Origin: Methylosinus sp. LW4
Lineage (GTDB): Bacteria; Pseudomonadota; Alphaproteobacteria; Rhizobiales; Beijerinckiaceae
Length of the DNA stretch: 64,000 bases
Direction of reading: 5' to 3'
Assembly (NCBI RefSeq): GCF_000379125.1
Contig: NZ_KB900626.1
Span: 738,878-802,877, forward strand
In this document: piece by piece, positions 1 through 8,172 of the stretch
How the letters are laid out: each line of letters starts with the position of its first letter
Numbering within the stretch: the stretch's first letter is position 1
The notes under the pieces: model-generated
Told to the model about the DNA's origin: nothing
The model's database searches: none
The model's input: only the letters and a program-made list of their open reading frames with translations
Translations under genes and position numbers: made by a program

Positions 1-126
1 CGTGATCTCGCGAGGCGGTGCGCATTCATCTACGAGATAGACTCGCAATTCTGGCAGGCTATCGGTCGGCGTCCTCGCGCCGGAATAGTCGACGCCAACA
101 TAGCGGGAGAACGCATTCTCGGTCAT
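1..126 (-). CDS. Conserved hypothetical protein, N-terminal part only
   Basis: The minus strand is open from an ATG at 124-126 to the window edge, giving 42 residues that begin MTENAFSRYVGVDYSGARTP. The YVGVDYSGA stretch followed by T-P-x-x-S-L and RVYLVDE resembles the start of a widespread bacterial hypothetical family whose members open with a ribonuclease-H-like first strand (G-x-D-x-S-G). That family link is from memory and the function is not established. The C-terminus lies outside the window. It is transcribed away from hsdR and separated from its end by about 140 bases in which I see no gene. Confidence 0.6.
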   Translation of the reverse strand, partial: MTENAFSRYVGVDYSGARTPTDSLPELRVYLVDECAPPREIT

Positions 127-266
127 TGATCGTGCTCACTCGGCTCTCGTTTCGCGTTCGCTCTGCGGAGCGCGGGCCAATCCATTTCGAGTGCCTTGAA
201 TTGCGTCGAGTCGGAACCGTGGGACCGCCTCGGCTCGGGGACGGCCGGTTGGAAGGCCGCCACTGC

Positions 267-3200
267 TCACGCCGCGCTTCGCTCGTCCACGCGTCGGAGA
301 ATGTCGACGAGGCGCAGAACATCGGCGGTCTCGAAAACGCCTTCCACGCCTTTGGCGTCGAAATCGGTGAAAGGGGTCTGATAGAGGAGCGCGGGGTCCA
401 TCGCGCCGCGCTCGGTGAGATGGTCGATCACGAGATTGAGAAATTCGTGCTGGTCCGCGGTCAGTCGCCTTCCATCCTCGAATTCGGAGAAAAGCCTTTT
501 CGCCGCCTCGCGGTCCAGGCCGACCAGCGAGCGAACGAAACGCGCGAGGCCGCCTTCCGACTGGATGAGGCCGAGGGAGGCGTCGTCGGCTCCGGACTCT
601 TTGAAGATGCGCTCGAGCTCAGCGAGATCGGTCGCGGTCAAGGGCTCGGTGCGTTTCAATTTGAGGACGGCGATATGGTTCTCATGAGGGCGCAGGAAGA
701 CGCGCGCCTTGCGGCGAAAGGCGTCCATATCCCCCAGTGGCAGGCCGCGTATCGCCACCTCGGCGCCGGCGCCGGCGCGATCCTCGAAATGGGAATAGAC
801 GATCGGCCGCTTCTCGCGCTCGATCAGCTTGACGAGCGCGCGTAGCCGTCGCCGCAGGCTCTCGAGCATGGGCAGCGTGACATCCTGCCAGAAGGCGTCG
901 GTCTGGACCTCCTCGATCAGCGCGATCTCCGCCGCGACCATCGGCACATTGGCGAGCGGCTCGAGCAGCGCGGCGATCTCGCGAATGCGCGTGGCGAGGC
1001 CAATGAAAGAGGGCTCCACACGCAACAGGGCCAGCTCTGTTCGGAACAGAAGGAGATCGAATTGCTTGGCCGCGAGATCATCGTCGCCGACCGACGAGGG
1101 AAGGCCGGCGACATGCTCGATCAATTCGGCGCGCGCGTCGGCGTCGAGCCGCGCCCAGGCGGCGCTCGATGAAAACGTCTCGACCGAGCGACGATGCGGG
1201 CGGACGAGGAAATTGTCGAGGCTCATCCCCTCGACCTCCGACCGAAGCGCGCCGGCCAGCGATGCGCGGATCTCGGCGATGGCGGCGTCGCGATCGGCGT
1301 CCGATCCGCTCTCGCCGACATGCAGCACTGCCGGCGGCAGTTGCGCATAGTCGCCGCCCGGCGTCTGTGGCGCGGAGCGGTCTATTTCGCCGATCAGCTC
1401 CACGCGTGCGGCGAACAGGCGCTTGCCCAGCGAGTCGCCCGCCTTGCCGTCCGCGACATTCGGGCGCTCATTGAAGAATTCGAAATTCCGGCACCAATCG
1501 AAAATATAGAAGAACTCCTTGTCCTGCTTATCTCCGAAGAGATTTTCGCAAAGACGCGTGCCGCGGCCGATCATCTGCCAGAATTTGGTCTTGGAGCGCA
1601 CGGGCTTGAAGAAGACGAGATTCACAATCTGCTTCACATCGATCCCCGTGTCGAGCATGTCGATCGACACGGCGATATGCGGCGCCTTATCGGCGTCGGA
1701 GAAATCGTCGATCAGCGTCTGCGCATAGGAGATCGAATGATCGATCACCCGCGCGAAATGGCCGGCGAGATGCGGATAATGCGCGTCGAAGCGCTGGGCG
1801 ATGAAATTGGCGTGGTCGCGGTTCTTCGCGAAAATAATGGTCTTGCCGAGCCGGTCGCCGTCCGCGACCTTCAGCCCATTCTCCATGAGATGGGCGAGCA
1901 CGCGATCGACCGTGTCGGCATTGAACAGCCATTTGTTGATCGCCGGCGCCTCGACGACGCCGGGTATGGCGCCGTCCTCCTCCCATTCGATGGCGTCCCA
2001 TTTCTCCTGATCGTCCTCGGAGAGCTGGTCGTAGCGAATGCCGCGGTCGAGAAAATCAGTGGTCAGCGACACGGCGCGAGGCGGCGCCAGAAAGCCGTCG
2101 CGCACGGCTTCGTCCAGGCTATAGGCGTCGGTCGGCACGCCGGTCTGGAGATCGAACAGCCGATAAGTGTCGCGATCGACCTCGCCCTTCGGAGTCGCCG
2201 TCAGCCCCACCAGCAGGCTGTCGAAATAATCGAAGATCGCCTTGTATTTGCGATAGACGGAGCGATGCGCTTCGTCGATGACGATAAGATCGAAATGGCC
2301 GACGCCGAAGCGCCGCCCCTCGGCGTCCGCCTCGTCGATCAGCCGCATCATGGTCGGATAGGTCGAGACATAGACGCGGCCCTCCTGCGTCTTGTCGTCG
2401 ACGAGGTTGACCGTCGCCGCGCCGGGCAGATGCTTCTTGAAGGCGTTCGTCGCCTGAGTCACGAGCGCCTTGCGATCGGCGAGGAACAGCACGCGCTTCA
2501 CCCAATTGGCGCGCATCAGGAGATCGCAGAGGGCGATCACCGTGCGCGTCTTGCCGGCCCCGGTGGCGATCACCAGCAAGGCCTTGCGCGCATGGTCGCG
2601 CTCGAAGGCCTCCGTCACGCGGCGGATGGCGCGCTGCTGATAGGCGCGATCGACGATCGCCTTGTCGATATTCTCCGGCGCGAGCGTCTTGCGCGTCTCG
2701 CGCCGCTGGAGCATCAGCTCCAGCTCGTCGCGCTTCAGAAAGCCCTGGATCGGGCGCGGGGAGAAACGCGTATCGTCCCAGATCCAATGCTCGTAGCCGT
2801 TCGTATAGAAGATCACCGGCCGCCGGCCATATCGCGCCTCGAGGCAATCGGCGTAGAGCTTGGCCTGCTGCTGCCCGTCGCGCGGGTCGCGGCGGCTGCG
2901 CTTGGCCTCGATCAGCGCGAGCGGCCGACCATCGGCGCCGGGCAGCACATAATCGACGAAGCCGACGCCGCTCGCATTGGGCATGCCGCGCACTTCCACC
3001 TCGGCGACATCCGGTGCCTGCGGATCGAAGCCCGCCTCGCGCAGCAGCGTGTCGATGAAGAGATCGCGCGTCTCGCTCTCGCGATAGTCGCGCCGGTCGG
3101 GGATCGCCTGGTTCGCCGCCTTGATGCGCGCGATTTCCGCTTGCAGCGCCTCATGCGCCGCCTCGATCGCGGCGCGGCGCTCCTCGCTCGCGGCGAGGGC

Positions 3201-3716
3201 GGCCTCGACCGCCTTGCGCTCCTCGACGCTCGCCTGAAAGCGCCGCGCGGCCTCCTGCAATTGCGCCAGCGTCGTCTGCTGGACCTGCGCGAGCTTCGGC
3301 AGCGCCTCCAGGCTGAAAGCCGCATCCGGCGCTGGCTTCTCGTCCCGGGCGTAGGTGCGGACGAGCCAATAGGCGATGTCGAAGAATTCGCGCAGCGCCG
3401 TCGCCGCCTGCGTCGGGGCGACCGGCTTGCCATGGGCGGCGGCGTTGCCGACATCCTTCACGAAGCGGGCTTTGACGCAGAGCGTGCGGCCGAGCAGCGT
3501 CTGGAAGCTCGGCGCCGCGATCAGCGCGGCGAGCGTCGATTCATAGGGGCTGCGCAGCGTCCCGTCATGCCGATAGAGCCATTCGACGGAGGTCTCCAGC
3601 GCCAGCCGGCAATAAAAGGCGGCGCCGCGCGAGTCGCTGCGCGCCAATGCTTCCGCGCGGGAGGCGTGGGCGAAGACCTCGGGAAATTCGGCTTGGAGGA
3701 ATGTAAATTGGGACAT
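267..3716 (-). CDS. hsdR: Type I restriction endonuclease subunit R (HsdR), EcoEI-like
   Basis: This 1149-residue protein is the ATP-dependent translocase and nuclease of a type I restriction complex. The N-terminus looks like a DUF4145-type domain. A nuclease core follows around residues 250-275 (DYVLPGADGRP then ALIEAKRS, the PD-(D/E)XK pattern). The superfamily II helicase motor shows Walker A IATGAGKT near residue 385, VIDEAHRS near 479, GLTATPK near 505 and the late helicase motif MIGRGTR. The C-terminal about 300 residues match the EcoEI R C-terminal type in layout. The length is usual for the family. It lies downstream of hsdM and hsdS on the same strand, with one small gene between. 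No frameshift is visible, so the system looks functional. Confidence 0.95.
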   Translation of the reverse strand: MSQFTFLQAEFPEVFAHASRAEALARSDSRGAAFYCRLALETSVEWLYRHDGTLRSPYESTLAALIAAPSFQTLLGRTLCVKARFVKDVGNAAAHGKPVAPTQAATALREFFDIAYWLVRTYARDEKPAPDAAFSLEALPKLAQVQQTTLAQLQEAARRFQASVEERKAVEAALAASEERRAAIEAAHEALQAEIARIKAANQAIPDRRDYRESETRDLFIDTLLREAGFDPQAPDVAEVEVRGMPNASGVGFVDYVLPGADGRPLALIEAKRSRRDPRDGQQQAKLYADCLEARYGRRPVIFYTNGYEHWIWDDTRFSPRPIQGFLKRDELELMLQRRETRKTLAPENIDKAIVDRAYQQRAIRRVTEAFERDHARKALLVIATGAGKTRTVIALCDLLMRANWVKRVLFLADRKALVTQATNAFKKHLPGAATVNLVDDKTQEGRVYVSTYPTMMRLIDEADAEGRRFGVGHFDLIVIDEAHRSVYRKYKAIFDYFDSLLVGLTATPKGEVDRDTYRLFDLQTGVPTDAYSLDEAVRDGFLAPPRAVSLTTDFLDRGIRYDQLSEDDQEKWDAIEWEEDGAIPGVVEAPAINKWLFNADTVDRVLAHLMENGLKVADGDRLGKTIIFAKNRDHANFIAQRFDAHYPHLAGHFARVIDHSISYAQTLIDDFSDADKAPHIAVSIDMLDTGIDVKQIVNLVFFKPVRSKTKFWQMIGRGTRLCENLFGDKQDKEFFYIFDWCRNFEFFNERPNVADGKAGDSLGKRLFAARVELIGEIDRSAPQTPGGDYAQLPPAVLHVGESGSDADRDAAIAEIRASLAGALRSEVEGMSLDNFLVRPHRRSVETFSSSAAWARLDADARAELIEHVAGLPSSVGDDDLAAKQFDLLLFRTELALLRVEPSFIGLATRIREIAALLEPLANVPMVAAEIALIEEVQTDAFWQDVTLPMLESLRRRLRALVKLIEREKRPIVYSHFEDRAGAGAEVAIRGLPLGDMDAFRRKARVFLRPHENHIAVLKLKRTEPLTATDLAELERIFKESGADDASLGLIQSEGGLARFVRSLVGLDREAAKRLFSEFEDGRRLTADQHEFLNLVIDHLTERGAMDPALLYQTPFTDFDAKGVEGVFETADVLRLVDILRRVDERSAA

Positions 3717-3751
3717 GGCGGGTCAATTCGACGATATTGCTCGGCTCGTGT

Positions 3752-4009
3752 CTAGGCCCTCACGATCCGAAGACTGCCGGGCGAGATCAGCGAGGCCCTC
3801 TTGCCGCGCCGGGACATCCAGAGGGAAAAGCCGCGTTCGACGAGTTCGGCGGCCTCGTCCAGCGTTCGGACGTAATGGGCGTGCTCAGCATGATGCTTGT
3901 CGGAGCCGATCGTGGGATCGTCGAGCTGAAAGCCGCGTCTCGACCGATGGGGGCTTCCCACGCCGCAGGGCCGAGGCGAGACACGTTCGATACGGATGAC
4001 CTTTGTCAT
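3752..4009 (-). CDS. Small conserved hypothetical protein between hsdS and hsdR
   Basis: An 85-residue protein starting MTKVIRIERVSPR. The open frame extends further upstream, but the added part reads through a palindromic repeat element and is not protein-like, so the ATG at 4007-4009 is preferred. The middle (EHAHYVRTLDEAAELVERGFSLWM) looks like a compact alpha-helical protein; the tail is basic (RRGKRASLISPGSLRI). No catalytic motif is seen. It sits 35 bases upstream of hsdR and about 150 bases downstream of hsdS, so it may be cotranscribed with the restriction genes, but nothing shows that it belongs to the complex. Confidence 0.7.
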   Translation of the reverse strand: MTKVIRIERVSPRPCGVGSPHRSRRGFQLDDPTIGSDKHHAEHAHYVRTLDEAAELVERGFSLWMSRRGKRASLISPGSLRIVRA

Positions 4010-4049
4010 TTCAGTCTCTGTAACTCGTCGAATAAGCGACCCCGACCGG

Positions 4050-4207
4050 GCGCGTCCCCTTCTCCCACTTGTGGGAGAAGGTGGCCCGACGAAGTCGGGT
4101 CGGATGAGGGCTCGCGACGATACAATGGCTTGAAAATTCGCCTCTTCTACCGGGACCCTCATCCGACCTCGCTTCGCGAGGCCACCTTCTCCCGCGCGCG
4201 GGAGAAG
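4050..4207. repeat. Pair of inverted REP-like palindromic elements
   Basis: At about 4050-4115 the sequence reads CTTCTCCCACTTGTGGGAGAAGGTGGCCCGACGAAG in part, then GTCGGATGAGGG. At about 4157-4207 an inverted copy occurs (CCCTCATCCGACC, then GAGGCCACCTTCTCCCGCGCG and onward). Each half contains its own hairpin (CTTCTCCC with GGGAGAAG), and the two halves face each other across about 40 bases. Such elements are scattered through many alphaproteobacterial genomes. The right half forms the last codons of hsdS. Confidence 0.8.
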
Positions 4208-5322
4208 GAAGGGGCGCGGAGGTCGCCGCGGAAGGCGCGATGTTGCAGTGAGGCGAACAGAGCGTCGAGCCGCGCGAGATGGGCGCGGTGATGGGCTTTG
4301 AGCTGGTCGATCTCGGCGACGCGGGCGGCGAAGGCGCGTTGGAGGTCGAGAGGGGGATGAGGAATAGGCAGTCCTGCCAGCTGTTTGGCGGTCAATTGAG
4401 GAACCGCAGCGCCGTTGCCTATTTGCTGTAGATGCTCTTTGGTCGCCGGCAATGTCAGGTATGCATGAAGAAATACCGGGGAAATATCTGGCTTCGCCCT
4501 TATGATCATCATTTGTGCATTGATGAAAGCCGTCGAAAATGGACCGTCAAATATGCAGCAATTTCCGAGAGTGCCTCGAAGCGTGATGATGAGATCATGA
4601 GGGCGCGCCTTGCCTCTGGATAAAGATACAAATTTGCTCGGCGAAATAAAAAGAAGGCTCCCGAGATCGAGTTTGTCATCGACAATGTTTTTTGTGCTCA
4701 GAAATGGAATCCCGCTCGTCAATATGTCGTCCCCGCTTGGGTAATTGCTTGAGCGATCCCCGTTTTCAAACACGGAGATGCTTCCCAAATCGCTGATGGA
4801 CGAGGAAGCAGAGGAAATCCAGGGTGTTCCGAAAAGTTCGACAAAGAGTCCGGTTGATAGCTTGGCGAGTTTAGCGATGGCCTCCAACCGTTTGCGCCGC
4901 AGGTCGTCGGCCTGATCGAGGATCGCCGCGATCCGCCGCTGCTCGTCGAGGGGCGGCACCCTCAGGAGTTTAGCGTATGCATCATTTCTGTTAAGCCCAG
5001 GGACGCCAGTGGCTTTATTTAGGCTCTCGAGCCCAATGCTCGCGAGAGCATAGGATAGCCAACGGATATCCTCTTTCGTGCTGGAGCTATCGACGAAATA
5101 GGTCGTGTCGATCGGCCAACAGGAATGTTCCGAGAAATTGATTTTTCCGATCGATCCTTTCCTACCGATGACGACCGTAGGCCCGACGGTCAGCGAAGCA
5201 GTATGACGCCCCACGACTCCGTTGGAGCCGTAGACAGGAATGTCCCCAGGCGCACGTTGGCGGTCGGGAAGTGATGCTCCGTATTTAAATTCGCAGATCT
5301 CGCCGATAGAAGCGACTCTCAC
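4159..5322 (-). CDS. hsdS: Type I restriction-modification specificity subunit S (HsdS)
   Basis: This 387-residue subunit recognises the bipartite DNA target for the HsdM/HsdR complex. It has two variable target-recognition domains, each followed by a conserved helical segment: LRVPPLDEQRRIAAILDQA near residues 120-140 and PPLDLQRAFAARVAEIDQLK near 340-360. The start is a GTG whose first bases overlap the hsdM stop (GTGA), so the two genes are translationally coupled. Family members usually end soon after the HRAFRGDL-type sequence; here about 16 more residues (SFSRAREKVASRSEVG) are encoded by a REP-like repeat. The gene is lower in GC than its neighbours, common for variable hsdS. Confidence 0.93.
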   Translation of the reverse strand: MRVASIGEICEFKYGASLPDRQRAPGDIPVYGSNGVVGRHTASLTVGPTVVIGRKGSIGKINFSEHSCWPIDTTYFVDSSSTKEDIRWLSYALASIGLESLNKATGVPGLNRNDAYAKLLRVPPLDEQRRIAAILDQADDLRRKRLEAIAKLAKLSTGLFVELFGTPWISSASSSISDLGSISVFENGDRSSNYPSGDDILTSGIPFLSTKNIVDDKLDLGSLLFISPSKFVSLSRGKARPHDLIITLRGTLGNCCIFDGPFSTAFINAQMMIIRAKPDISPVFLHAYLTLPATKEHLQQIGNGAAVPQLTAKQLAGLPIPHPPLDLQRAFAARVAEIDQLKAHHRAHLARLDALFASLQHRAFRGDLRAPSFSRAREKVASRSEVG

Positions 5323-6857
5323 CCCATCATCTCCTCGAGCCGCGTCATCCCCTCCGCAATTTCCGCCTCGAGCCGCCGCAGATCGGCGAGGATAGCCGCT
5401 GGGCTCTCGTGCTCGATCTCCTCATGCTCCACCTCGCGATAGCGATTGAGCGAGAGGTCATAGCCCGCCGCCGCAATATCCGCCTTGGGCACGCAAAAGC
5501 TCTGCGCCGTGCGCAGGCGCTCGCGCTCGGCGCCATCCCTCTCCTCGAAGCGCATCAGCACATCGGGAAGATTGTTCTTCTCCTCCTCGCTCTCCTCGAG
5601 CGTCGCCTCCGGCGTCGGCCCGAGCTTTTCCGGCGCGAGCAGCGGCTGGCGCTTGTCATCGAGCGACCAGCCGTCCGCCTGAACGTCATAGAACCACACA
5701 TGATCCGTGCCGCCGACGCCGGTGCGGGTGAAGACGAGGATCGCCGTCGAGACGCCCGCATAGGGGCGGAACACGCCCGAGGGGAGCTTCACCACCGCCT
5801 CGAGCTTGTTCTCCTCGACCAGCAGGCGGCGCAAATCCTTATGCGCCTTGGAGGAGCCGAAAAGCACGCCGTCCGGCACGATCACCGCCGCGCGCCCGCC
5901 GGTCTTGAGCAGCCGCAGGAACAGCGCCAGGAACAAGAGCTCGGTCTTCTTGGTCTTGACGATGCGCTGCAAATCCTTGGCCGTCGTCTCATAATCGAGC
6001 GAGCCGGCGAAGGGCGGATTGGCGAGCACCAGCGAATAGCGCCCGGCGTCCTCGGAATGATCCTCGGCCAGCGAATCTCTGTAGGCGACATTGGCGTTCT
6101 CGACGCCGTGCAGCGCCATGTTCATCGCGCCGATGCGCAGCATTGTCGGATCGAAATCGAAGCCGTTGAACAGCTTTTCGTGAAAATGCGCGCGCAGCTT
6201 CTCGTCGCGGAAGAGGCGGGAATGATGCTTGCGCAAAAATTCGCCGGCGGCGACGAGAAAGCCGCAGGTGCCGGCGGCGGGATCGCAGATCACATCCTCG
6301 GGCTTGGGCTGGGTCAGCTCCACCATCAGCGCGATGATATGGCGCGGCGTGCGGAACTGGCCGTTCTGCCCGGCGGAGGCGATCTTCGCCAGCATATATT
6401 CATAGACGTCGCCCTTGGTGTCGCGATCGCCCATGTCGATCTGTGAGAGCTTGTCGACGACCTTGGCGAGAAGCTGCGGGCTCGGGATTTGAAAGCGCGC
6501 GTCGCGCATGTGCCGCGCATAGGCGCCGCCGTCGCCATTGAGCGAGCGGATGAAGGGAAACACATGCTCGTCGACGATGCGGAACATTTCCGGTCCGGCG
6601 AAATGTTTGAAGCGGGACCAGCGCAGGTTTTCGTATCGCTCGCCGCGCGCGTCCGCGCCATCCGGGAAGATGCGCCGCTCGAGCGGGCGTTTCAGCGTCG
6701 TCGCCTTGCGCTCCTCGAGCTCCTGCATCTCGTCGAGGCGCTTGATGAAAATGAGATAGGTGATCTGCTCTATGACCTGGAGCGGATTGGCGAGGCCGCC
6801 AGACCAGAAATCATTCCAGACGCCGTCGATCTTGCCGCGTAATTCGCCTGTCAGCAT
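5319..6857 (-). CDS. hsdM: Type I restriction-modification DNA methyltransferase subunit M (HsdM)
   Basis: A 512-residue adenine-N6 methyltransferase. The N-terminal HsdM helical domain begins MLTGELRGKIDGVWNDFWSG. The SAM-binding motif I is DPAAGTCGFLVAA near residues 195-207 and the catalytic motif IV is NPPF near 280. The start was chosen at the ATG 6855-6857 because family members begin at this point and a GGGGGGAGA Shine-Dalgarno stretch lies just upstream; the frame continues 17 codons further up without resemblance. The stop overlaps hsdS by four bases. Together M, S and R form the modification and restriction complex, with M2S acting as the protective methylase. Confidence 0.95.
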   Translation of the reverse strand: MLTGELRGKIDGVWNDFWSGGLANPLQVIEQITYLIFIKRLDEMQELEERKATTLKRPLERRIFPDGADARGERYENLRWSRFKHFAGPEMFRIVDEHVFPFIRSLNGDGGAYARHMRDARFQIPSPQLLAKVVDKLSQIDMGDRDTKGDVYEYMLAKIASAGQNGQFRTPRHIIALMVELTQPKPEDVICDPAAGTCGFLVAAGEFLRKHHSRLFRDEKLRAHFHEKLFNGFDFDPTMLRIGAMNMALHGVENANVAYRDSLAEDHSEDAGRYSLVLANPPFAGSLDYETTAKDLQRIVKTKKTELLFLALFLRLLKTGGRAAVIVPDGVLFGSSKAHKDLRRLLVEENKLEAVVKLPSGVFRPYAGVSTAILVFTRTGVGGTDHVWFYDVQADGWSLDDKRQPLLAPEKLGPTPEATLEESEEEKNNLPDVLMRFEERDGAERERLRTAQSFCVPKADIAAAGYDLSLNRYREVEHEEIEHESPAAILADLRRLEAEIAEGMTRLEEMMG

Positions 6858-6939
6858 ATCTCCCCCCGAAAGCGGCGGCAGAGTAGCCGGCCGCTCCGCG
6901 CCGAGCAATCGGCGGAGGTGCCGGCGCGTCTGCGTAAGT

Positions 6940-7188
6940 CTAGCCGCCGATCGGCTGGCCCGGCCGCGCGACTCGTATCCCGATTCCGGCGGCGCCGTCG
7001 AACTCCAACTCGACGCCGGCCTCCTCGAGCGCGCGGCGAATATCCGCGAGCGTGCGATCGTGCGGAACGCGCGTCTCCCGCTCGAAATTGTGAAGGGTCG
7101 CCTTCGACACGCGGGATTTCGCAGCCAGATCGTCCAGCGTCCAGCGCAGCCAGGCGCGCGACGCGCGGCATTGGGCGGGGGTGATCAT
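6940..7188 (-). CDS. Xre-family helix-turn-helix regulator
   Basis: An 82-residue protein with an N-terminal HTH (MITPAQCRASRAWLRWTLDD, then LAAKSRVSKATLHNFERE) and a short C-terminal part (LADIRRALEEAGVELEFDG) typical of small alphaproteobacterial Xre proteins. A GGAG Shine-Dalgarno precedes the ATG at 7186-7188. It lies 82 bases upstream of hsdM on the same strand and is divergent from the operon starting at 7291, so it could act as a controller for either unit. A second protein of the same type is encoded at 47173-47442. Confidence 0.85.
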   Translation of the reverse strand: MITPAQCRASRAWLRWTLDDLAAKSRVSKATLHNFERETRVPHDRTLADIRRALEEAGVELEFDGAAGIGIRVARPGQPIGG

Positions 7189-7257
7189 TCAGTCTCCATT
7201 AACCATGGTCTTATCATCTAGTAGCAATACGATCATAGAATGGCAATATCCGCTCAT

Positions 7258-7273
7258 GGGACAACGTTGTTCC
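7258..7273. promoter_or_regulatory. Operator-like palindrome in the divergent intergenic region
   Basis: GGGACAACGTTGTTCC has a perfect 10-base core palindrome (ACAACGTTGT, 7261-7270) and extends to 16 bases with one mismatched pair. It lies between the divergent starts of the Xre regulator (7188) and the 7291 gene, immediately upstream of that gene's Shine-Dalgarno (GAGGAG, 7277-7282). Binding by the neighbouring Xre protein is an inference from position only. Confidence 0.4.
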
Positions 7274-7290
7274 TGTGAGGAGTGTTTTGA

Positions 7291-8172
7291 ATGCGTAAGA
7301 CAAAAATGACGATGCGCCGCTCGGGCGCGACCGAAATCGACGACTCGCTGAACAAGGCGGCGCGCGAGGCCGTGAAGGCGGCGATCGAGGCGGATCATGC
7401 GGTCGATCCGCTGTTCCGCCCCGAGGTGTCGAGGCTGGTCTCGGCCTATGCGTCCGCCGCCAAAAGGCATGGCCCGCTCATCGAGCGCGCGATCGGCGAT
7501 TGCCTCGAGAGCGCCGGTTGCACTGTGTTCCGCAATCTCGGCGTTCCCGTCACGCAGGGCGCGCTGGAACTCGCGGAATCGCATGAATACGCCACGACGG
7601 CGACGCAGCAGATCCGATTCGTCGATGGCAAGATCGCGAGCTTCGTCGATATCGACATTCTCGCGATCGATGAAGAGCGTGAGGTCGCCTGGGCGCTCTC
7701 GATCAAGCGCGGCGGCGGCGCCACCGAGACGAAAAAGCGACGCGCGATCGAGCGCGATCTCATGGCGCTGAGGCTGAATCTCGCGTCTTATCTGCGTCAG
7801 CAGGGCTATTCGCGGGTCACGACGGCGCATGCCTTCGTGGTCGATTATCTGGGATCGGCGGGATTTTCGAAAGCGATCACGCTGACCCGCGAGAAAATCG
7901 ACGACACATTCCGCCTCCCGATCATGGCGTCGATCGACGCCATGACGCAGGCGATGAAGGCTGCGCTCGACGCCGAGTTGGCGCGCCTGCTCGCGCCGGT
8001 CGTTCGCGGCATGGAAAGGCCCGTTTTGCCGAAGCGTTCGGTCGCCCTGGTCCGACCGACGCCCTTCGGGCTCCATGCGCATTCGCGCCGCCGCCGGGAG
8101 GGCGTCCCGGTGAAGCCGCCGATGAGCGGCCGCCCCTTCGACAGCCTGTCCTCCGAGGAGAGCGAGCAATGA
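7291..8172 (+). CDS. Unknown protein with PD-(D/E)XK-like core, first gene of AAA/M41 operon
   Basis: A 293-residue soluble protein with no signal peptide or membrane segment; I do not recognise a named family. Residues about 115-145 read FVDIDILAIDEEREVAWALS followed by IKRGGG, which follows the beta-strand spacing of PD-(D/E)XK nucleases (Asp in the first strand, then x-x-K), but the acidic residue expected before the lysine is a serine (SIK). So it may be a degenerate or variant nuclease fold. A helical region follows, then a basic Arg-rich tail (HSRRRREG) and an acidic end. A strong GAGGAG Shine-Dalgarno precedes the ATG. Its TGA overlaps the ATG of the AAA/M41 gene by four bases, so the products are probably made together. 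Confidence 0.75.
   Translation: MRKTKMTMRRSGATEIDDSLNKAAREAVKAAIEADHAVDPLFRPEVSRLVSAYASAAKRHGPLIERAIGDCLESAGCTVFRNLGVPVTQGALELAESHEYATTATQQIRFVDGKIASFVDIDILAIDEEREVAWALSIKRGGGATETKKRRAIERDLMALRLNLASYLRQQGYSRVTTAHAFVVDYLGSAGFSKAITLTREKIDDTFRLPIMASIDAMTQAMKAALDAELARLLAPVVRGMERPVLPKRSVALVRPTPFGLHAHSRRRREGVPVKPPMSGRPFDSLSSEESEQ

Noticed and set aside
18..845. Plus-strand frame of 275 residues and the 853-residue plus-strand frame at 1194-3755
   Set aside because: They lie antisense to hsdR, whose motifs are unmistakable. Long antisense frames are expected at this GC content.
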